64,000 nucleotides of DNA, from NCBI GenBank assembly GCA_048594975.1, contig JBMDXQ010000082.1, positions 1-64,000 of the forward strand, read 5' to 3'. This DNA comes from JBMDXB01 sp048594975. Its GTDB lineage: Bacteria > Acidobacteriota > Vicinamibacteria > Vicinamibacterales > 2-12-FULL-66-21. This document shows, in pieces, positions 59,412 to 64,000 of this stretch; positions within the stretch are counted from its first letter, which is position 1, and each line of letters opens with the position of its first letter. The position numbers and the translations under genes are program-made. The notes under the pieces are model-generated. The model was not told the origin of the DNA and searched no databases. It saw only the letters and a program-made list of their open reading frames with translations.

Positions 59412-60331
59412 TGGCGATGCGGTTCACTGAACGAGCGGTCTCTCCGGTGTGGCGGTGGCGGCCGAGCCGACCGGGCCGTTGCACCCGCCGATCGCTGCTG
59501 TTCGCGGCCGGCCTGGCGGTCGCCGGCACGGCCTCGGCGCAGACGGCGCAGCCCGCGAAGGCGCCGCCGAGGCTGGGATCCTCGAACAGTTCGGAGCTGG
59601 GAGTTGTCATCGCCACGGGGAACGCCCGCTCGACCAGTATCGGCTTGCGCAACGTGTACACCTATCGGTGGGCGAACGCGGAGCTGGGCTGGGAAGCCGG
59701 CTGGCTGCGGGCCGCCTCACGTGATGGCGACCGCTTTGCCGTCGAGACCGCGACGGGGTTCGACGTGATCGAACCCGCGACCGCGATCGACAGCCAGCGT
59801 CTGTTCAGCAAGCTGCGCTATCAGCGCCAGGTGTCGCGGCGCGCGGACTGGTTCACCAATTTCGACGCCGTGCGCGACGAACCCGCCAACATCAACCGTC
59901 AATTCGTGCTCGCCGGCGGTCTGGGGACGACCTGGCGCAAGACGGATCGCTCGACCTTCCGGACCGCCTACGGCGTCAGCTACACCGACGAGGATCTGGT
60001 GATTGAAGGCCGGAACCGCTTCGCCGGCTACCGTCTCTCGTACGGTCTCAAGGCGCCATTGGCCGGCACGAGCACGCTCGAGAGCGAGCTCACCGTCGAC
60101 GGGAGCTTCGAGACCGGCGATGACATCCGGGCAGACTGGCTCAACGGCGTGAGCGTCGCCATCAACTCGAAGCTGGCGCTGAAGTCGAGCGTCCGAGTCC
60201 TGTTTCGGAACCTCCCGGCACTCGAAACGCTCGAACTCCGCACGTCGGAGGGTGACGTGGTCGGTACCGTGGATACTGCAAAGCGCAAAGTGGACACGAA
60301 TCTGACGACCTCGCTGGTCATCACCTTCTGA
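59411..60331 (+). CDS. DUF481 outer-membrane protein (YdiY-like)
   Basis: 306 residues with signal segment ...RRSLLFAAGLAVAGTASAQ. SSELGVVIATGNARSTSIGLRNVYTYRW is the start of the DUF481 barrel ('g.eLg...t.GN..s...g...e..yr'), with repeated strands (KLRYQRQVSRRADWFTNFDAVRDEPANIN cut by loops, TWRKTDRSTFRTAYGVSYTDE) and a terminal LTTSLVITF ending in Phe. A salt- or acid-linked envelope role is known for some relatives; here it is unproven. Its ATG shares a base with the stop of the short ORF. Confidence 0.85.
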   Translation: MAMRFTERAVSPVWRWRPSRPGRCTRRSLLFAAGLAVAGTASAQTAQPAKAPPRLGSSNSSELGVVIATGNARSTSIGLRNVYTYRWANAELGWEAGWLRAASRDGDRFAVETATGFDVIEPATAIDSQRLFSKLRYQRQVSRRADWFTNFDAVRDEPANINRQFVLAGGLGTTWRKTDRSTFRTAYGVSYTDEDLVIEGRNRFAGYRLSYGLKAPLAGTSTLESELTVDGSFETGDDIRADWLNGVSVAINSKLALKSSVRVLFRNLPALETLELRTSEGDVVGTVDTAKRKVDTNLTTSLVITF

Positions 60332-60390
60332 TTTCGACCGCAGCCGGGCGCACGTATGCTGGTACGTCGCGTCCGTGGCTGACTCGCGAT

Positions 60391-63300
60391 ATGACCATTG
60401 CCACGCGCCTGCTCGCCCTTCTGACCGTACCGATCGTCTCGCTGGTGGGGCTCGGAATCTTCACCGGGCTGCAGCTCCGCGGCATCGAGGCGCGCAGCCG
60501 GTTCGTGGCGGAATCACGCATCGTCGCGCTCGCGACGCTGGGGAATCTCTCGCGTGCGTTCGCCGAGCTTCGCGTGAACGTGCGGAGCTACCTGCTGGCG
60601 TCGACCGACGCGCAACGGGCCGCGGCGCGGGCGCGTTTCGACGAGGACGAGCGGGACGTCGGTCGTCTGTTGCAGCAGTACGGCGATCGCCTGGTCCTCG
60701 GGGACCGGGATCGCCGGTTGCTCGGCGACTTCCAGGCGCTCAGCCGCGACTGGATTGCGGCGGCGAAGGCGGTCATGGCGCTGGAGGACGAGGGCCGGCG
60801 TGCCGAAGCCCTCGCGCTGTTCAACGGCCGGCTGGTGGAGCTCGGGCTGCGAGTCAGCACGGTATCGAACGAGTGGATCGCTCACGACCAGGAGGCGGCG
60901 ATTGCCGCGGGCGCCGCCTCCGTCGCGGACATCGAACGGTTCGAACGGCGGTTGATCATCGCGACCCTGGCGGCCTTGCTCGTCACCGGGGCGCTCGGGC
61001 TCATCACCTTGCGACGGATCGTGAACCCAATCCGGGCGCTGGACGCGTCGGTCAACGCCATCGCGGCCGGCGACTACACCAGGACGGTACCGTTCGTCAC
61101 CGCCCGCGACGAGACCGGCGGTCTGGCGCGCTCGATCGACGTCCTCAAGCAGGGCGCCGCGCTGATGGACGAGCAGCGCTGGCTCAAGTCCCACGTGTCC
61201 AGGGTCACCGGAGAGCTGCAGGGCGTGACGTCACTCCAGGAGTTCGGGCAGCGGCTGCTCTCGAGCCTCGTCCCGATACTCGGCGGTGGCATTGCCTCGT
61301 TCTACACGCTCGATGACGCGCAGGGATCGCTGTCCCGGGTTGCCGCCTACGGCCTTCCCGACGCGGCAGCGTGCCCCGAGTCGATCCGGCTCGGCGAGGG
61401 GCTGGTGGGTCAGTGCGCGCAGGCACGCGAGGCCGTTGTCCTGACGAATCTCCCTCCGCAGTATGCCCGCATCGCCTCGAGTGTGGGCGAGGCCGCGCCG
61501 TCCCAGGCGACTGCGCTGCCGGTCATGTCGCAGGATGTGGTGCTCGGCGTGATCGAGCTGGCGTCGTTCCGCCCCTTCACCGCGCGCGAGCAGACGCTGC
61601 TGAACGAGCTGCTGCCGGTGACCGCCATGAGCCTGGACATCCTCCAGCGCAACCTCCGCACGCAGAAGCTCCTCGAGCAGACGCAGCAACAGGCACGCCA
61701 GCTGGAGAAGCAGACCGGCGAGCTGCGGCACTCGCAGGAGCAGCTCCAGCGTATCAACTTCCTGGCCGACACCGCCCTGGAGCTGACCAGGGCGGGCTAC
61801 TGGCACGTGCCGCTGGACGGCTCCGGCTGGTACAACTCCTCCGAACGCGCCGCCCGCATCTTCGGCGACCTTCCCACCCCCGACTTCCGCTATCGCGTGG
61901 CGGAGTGGGCCGAGCACGTTCGGGAAGGTGACGAGGAGGCGTCGACGGCCACGATGGAGAACTTCACGGCTGCCGTGGAGGGCAGGATTCCGGCCTACAG
62001 CGCGGTCTACGCGTACAAGCGACCGGTGGACGGACGCGTCGTCTGGATCCGGGCGCTGGGCAACGTCGTGAAGGACGGCGACGGCAGGCCGCAGGACATG
62101 TTCGGCGTGACCCAGGACATCACCGACTTCAAGCGGCTGGAACGCGAACTGGTGGCCGCCCGGCAGAAGGCCGAGGAGGCCACCCAGATGAAGTCGATGT
62201 TCCTCGCGAACATGAGCCACGAGATCCGCACGCCGATGAACGCGATCATCGGTCTCTCGCATCTCGCCCTGAAGACGCCGCTCTCCGCCAAGCAGCGCGA
62301 TTACGTCGGCAAGATCCACAATGCCGGCACGTCGCTGCTGGCGGTCATCAACGACATCCTCGACTTCTCCAAGATCGAGGCGGGCAGGCTCGATCTCGAA
62401 GCGATCGGTTTCAACCTCGATGAGGTCATCAGCTCGGTGACGGTGCTCACGGCGCAGAAGGCGCACGAGAGGGGGCTCGAGTTCCTCGCCCACGTCGCGC
62501 CGGACATTCCCGAGCACCTGGTCGGCGATCCGCTCCGCCTCGGGCAGATCCTCACGAACTTCGTCAACAATGCCGTGAAGTTCACCGAACGCGGCGAGGT
62601 CAGGCTGACCGTCGAACGGCTCGAACGCACGGGCGACAAGGTGCAGCTCAAGTTCGCCGTACGCGACACGGGAATCGGCATGACCCAGGAGCAGGCCGCG
62701 AAGCTGTTCCAGCCGTTCACGCAGGCCGACATGTCCACCACGCGCCGCCACGGCGGCACCGGCCTCGGCCTGACGATCTGCCGGCGGCTCGTCGAGCTGA
62801 TGGGCGGACGGATCTGGCTCGAGAGCGCACCGGGGGTCGGCACCGCGTTCTACTTCACCGTCTGGCTCGGCGTCGGCGAGGAGACCGGAGCGCGAAAGGT
62901 CGTGCCCGGGAAGCTCGAGCGGCTGCGCGCGCTCGTCGTCGACGACAACGCGACGGCGCGCGAGATCCTGCAGGAATCGTTGAGCGCCGTGGCCCGCCAC
63001 GTCGATGCCGTGGCCTCGGGCAAGGAGGCGATCGCCGCCATCCGCCAGCAGGATCCCGTCGATCCCTACGACATCGTCTTCATGGACTGGCGCATGCCGG
63101 GCATGGACGGTCTGCAGGCCGCCCGCTACATCAAGAGCGACGAGACGCTGGCCCGCCAGCCGGCGGTCGTGCTGGTCACCGCGTTCGGACGCGACGAGGT
63201 ACGGGAGGAAGCAGAGCGGCTGCAGCTCGACGGCTTTCTCGTCAAGCCGGTCACCAAGTCCATGATCGTCGACACCCTGGTGAACGTCTTTGCCGCCGGC

Positions 63301-64000
63301 GGAGAGGAGACCGAGCAGGTGGCGAGCGGCGAGCAGTCGGAGCGACTCCGCGGCGCGCGGATCCTCATCGCCGAGGACAACGAGATCAACCAGCAGATCG
63401 CGATCGAGCTCCTCGAAGCCGCGGGCGCCACCGTCGCGGTCGCGAACAACGGACGCGAGGCGGTCGAGATCCTGTCGGCAAGCCCGGAGCAACCACGGTT
63501 CGACGTCGTGCTGATGGACCTGCAGATGCCGGACATGGACGGATTCCAGGCGACGACGAGCATCCGTTCCGACAGCCGCTTTGCCGCCTTGCCGATCATC
63601 GCGATGACCGCGCACGCCACGATCGAGGAACGCCAGCGCTGTCTCGCCGCCGGTATGAACGACCACGTGGCGAAGCCGATCGATCCCGACCACCTGATCG
63701 ACACCGTCACCCGCTTCTACCAACCGGCAGCCGGACGTGCCGTCGATCCGGAAGGTGTCGCGCGCCGCCAGCCTCCGCAGGAGCCGGGGGCGAACCTGCC
63801 GACGGTTGACGGCCTCGATGCGCGAGACGGGCTCGCACGGGTGGGTGGGAATCGCCGGCTCTATCTCCAGCTGCTTCGCCAGTTCGCGGAGCAGCAGGGG
63901 CCGGCGCTCAGCCAGGTGCGCGAGGCCCTGGCCGGCGGCGACCTCGCACGCGCCGAACGGGCCGCGCATTCGCTCAAGGGCGTCGCCGGCAACATCGGCG
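60391..64000 (+). CDS. Hybrid sensor histidine kinase, cut at the window end
   Basis: At least 1203 residues; the frame is open to the last base. Order: TM1 (8-28), a periplasmic helical sensor with ELRVNVRSYLL (4HB/CHASE3-like, 30-187), TM2 (188-208), HAMP (209-260), GAF (about 275-415), coiled coil, PAS (about 456-575), HisKA with H610 in MSHEIRTPMN, HATPase_c (GTGLGLTI), first receiver with D899 in FMDWRMPGMDG, second receiver with D1043 in LMDLQMPDMDG, and a partial Hpt with H1193 in AAHSLKGVAGN. This is a BarA/TorS-like phosphorelay chain with a full set of acceptor residues. Its output may be the REC-SpoIIE protein at 58170. Confidence 0.93.
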   Translation, partial: MTIATRLLALLTVPIVSLVGLGIFTGLQLRGIEARSRFVAESRIVALATLGNLSRAFAELRVNVRSYLLASTDAQRAAARARFDEDERDVGRLLQQYGDRLVLGDRDRRLLGDFQALSRDWIAAAKAVMALEDEGRRAEALALFNGRLVELGLRVSTVSNEWIAHDQEAAIAAGAASVADIERFERRLIIATLAALLVTGALGLITLRRIVNPIRALDASVNAIAAGDYTRTVPFVTARDETGGLARSIDVLKQGAALMDEQRWLKSHVSRVTGELQGVTSLQEFGQRLLSSLVPILGGGIASFYTLDDAQGSLSRVAAYGLPDAAACPESIRLGEGLVGQCAQAREAVVLTNLPPQYARIASSVGEAAPSQATALPVMSQDVVLGVIELASFRPFTAREQTLLNELLPVTAMSLDILQRNLRTQKLLEQTQQQARQLEKQTGELRHSQEQLQRINFLADTALELTRAGYWHVPLDGSGWYNSSERAARIFGDLPTPDFRYRVAEWAEHVREGDEEASTATMENFTAAVEGRIPAYSAVYAYKRPVDGRVVWIRALGNVVKDGDGRPQDMFGVTQDITDFKRLERELVAARQKAEEATQMKSMFLANMSHEIRTPMNAIIGLSHLALKTPLSAKQRDYVGKIHNAGTSLLAVINDILDFSKIEAGRLDLEAIGFNLDEVISSVTVLTAQKAHERGLEFLAHVAPDIPEHLVGDPLRLGQILTNFVNNAVKFTERGEVRLTVERLERTGDKVQLKFAVRDTGIGMTQEQAAKLFQPFTQADMSTTRRHGGTGLGLTICRRLVELMGGRIWLESAPGVGTAFYFTVWLGVGEETGARKVVPGKLERLRALVVDDNATAREILQESLSAVARHVDAVASGKEAIAAIRQQDPVDPYDIVFMDWRMPGMDGLQAARYIKSDETLARQPAVVLVTAFGRDEVREEAERLQLDGFLVKPVTKSMIVDTLVNVFAAGGEETEQVASGEQSERLRGARILIAEDNEINQQIAIELLEAAGATVAVANNGREAVEILSASPEQPRFDVVLMDLQMPDMDGFQATTSIRSDSRFAALPIIAMTAHATIEERQRCLAAGMNDHVAKPIDPDHLIDTVTRFYQPAAGRAVDPEGVARRQPPQEPGANLPTVDGLDARDGLARVGGNRRLYLQLLRQFAEQQGPALSQVREALAGGDLARAERAAHSLKGVAGNIG

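Noticed and set aside
60345..60360. GG-N10-GC motif before the hybrid kinase gene
   Set aside because: The spacing fits, but the flanks are poor, no 23-bp element is near, and GG-N10-GC alone is expected by chance about once per 100 bp in DNA this GC-rich.
61231..63969. A 912-codon frame on the minus strand near the right end
   Set aside because: Antisense to the hybrid kinase, which has all its catalytic motifs. The codon composition is that of a shadow frame.
1..64000. Mobile elements, CRISPR arrays, tRNA or rRNA genes
   Set aside because: I looked for transposase motifs, regular spaced repeats, and tRNA or rRNA sequence landmarks by eye and saw none. This is a visual check and could miss a degenerate tRNA.

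Overview
The window is very GC-rich, gene-dense DNA with no rRNA, tRNA, CRISPR array or insertion sequence that I can see. It probably comes from an Acidobacteriota chromosome, plausibly class Vicinamibacteria. The reasons are the tail of a VWFA-related protein of the acidobacterial type at the left edge, many secreted proteins of kinds common in that phylum, outer-membrane barrels, and alternating long co-directional operons. The taxon is an inference.

Layout. (1) 1-213: tail of a VWA-type protein. (2) 13406-307, minus strand: a nine-gene run with an outer-membrane barrel, arginine decarboxylase (adiA), a PotE-type antiporter, a periplasmic amino-acid-binding protein, the full arginine deiminase pathway (arcA, arcB, arcC), an AdiC-like antiporter and ornithine decarboxylase (speF/speC type). 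Together they turn arginine into agmatine, ornithine, putrescine, NH3, CO2 and ATP, using up protons. (3) 13777-17178, plus: MscS channel, a secreted protein and a barrel protein. (4) 20535-17279, minus: DUF3302 protein, HlyD-type adaptor and NodT-type outer-membrane lipoprotein. (5) 20866-24015, plus: two related sigma-54 activators, one with PAS-GAF sensing, one with hardly any N-terminal region and a GAFTDA loop. (6) 26053-24175, minus: three secreted proteins. (7) 26387-40051, plus: an eleven-gene run of STAS-like, envelope and secreted proteins, a second MscS channel, a dicarboxylate symporter fused to a solute-binding domain, an Npt-like carrier, a kinase-like ATPase and a lipoprotein. 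(8) 44781-40154, minus: glycogen phosphorylase and debranching enzyme. (9) 45175-48928, plus: class II aldolase, phosphofructokinase, ThrE-like exporter. (10) 49179-57228, plus: PEP carboxykinase, GAPDH, pyruvate kinase, six-haem cytochrome, type Vd patatin. (11) 57598-64000, plus: DUF2780 protein, REC-SpoIIE phosphatase, DUF481 protein and a large hybrid histidine kinase cut by the window end.

The most notable thing is regulatory. A 23-bp element, CCGGTATYCCGG then 5 bases then CTCCGG, occurs in every intergenic gap longer than about 200 bp between 13 and 50 kb (13600, 20716, 26165, 44903/44911, 49009), with a degenerate copy at 57327. The five strong loci each lie 60-120 bp from one or two sigma-54-like (GG-N10-GC) promoters, mostly divergent pairs. 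These promoters head the arginine, efflux, envelope, glycogen, glycolysis and gluconeogenesis operons and the first activator gene; the second activator gene also has a sigma-54-like promoter but no clear element. I infer one local sigma-54 regulon, run by the two encoded activators, that joins arginine-based acid resistance and ATP supply, glycogen breakdown, envelope remodelling and mechanosensitive channels into a stress or energy-limitation response. This has been read by eye and not tested statistically.
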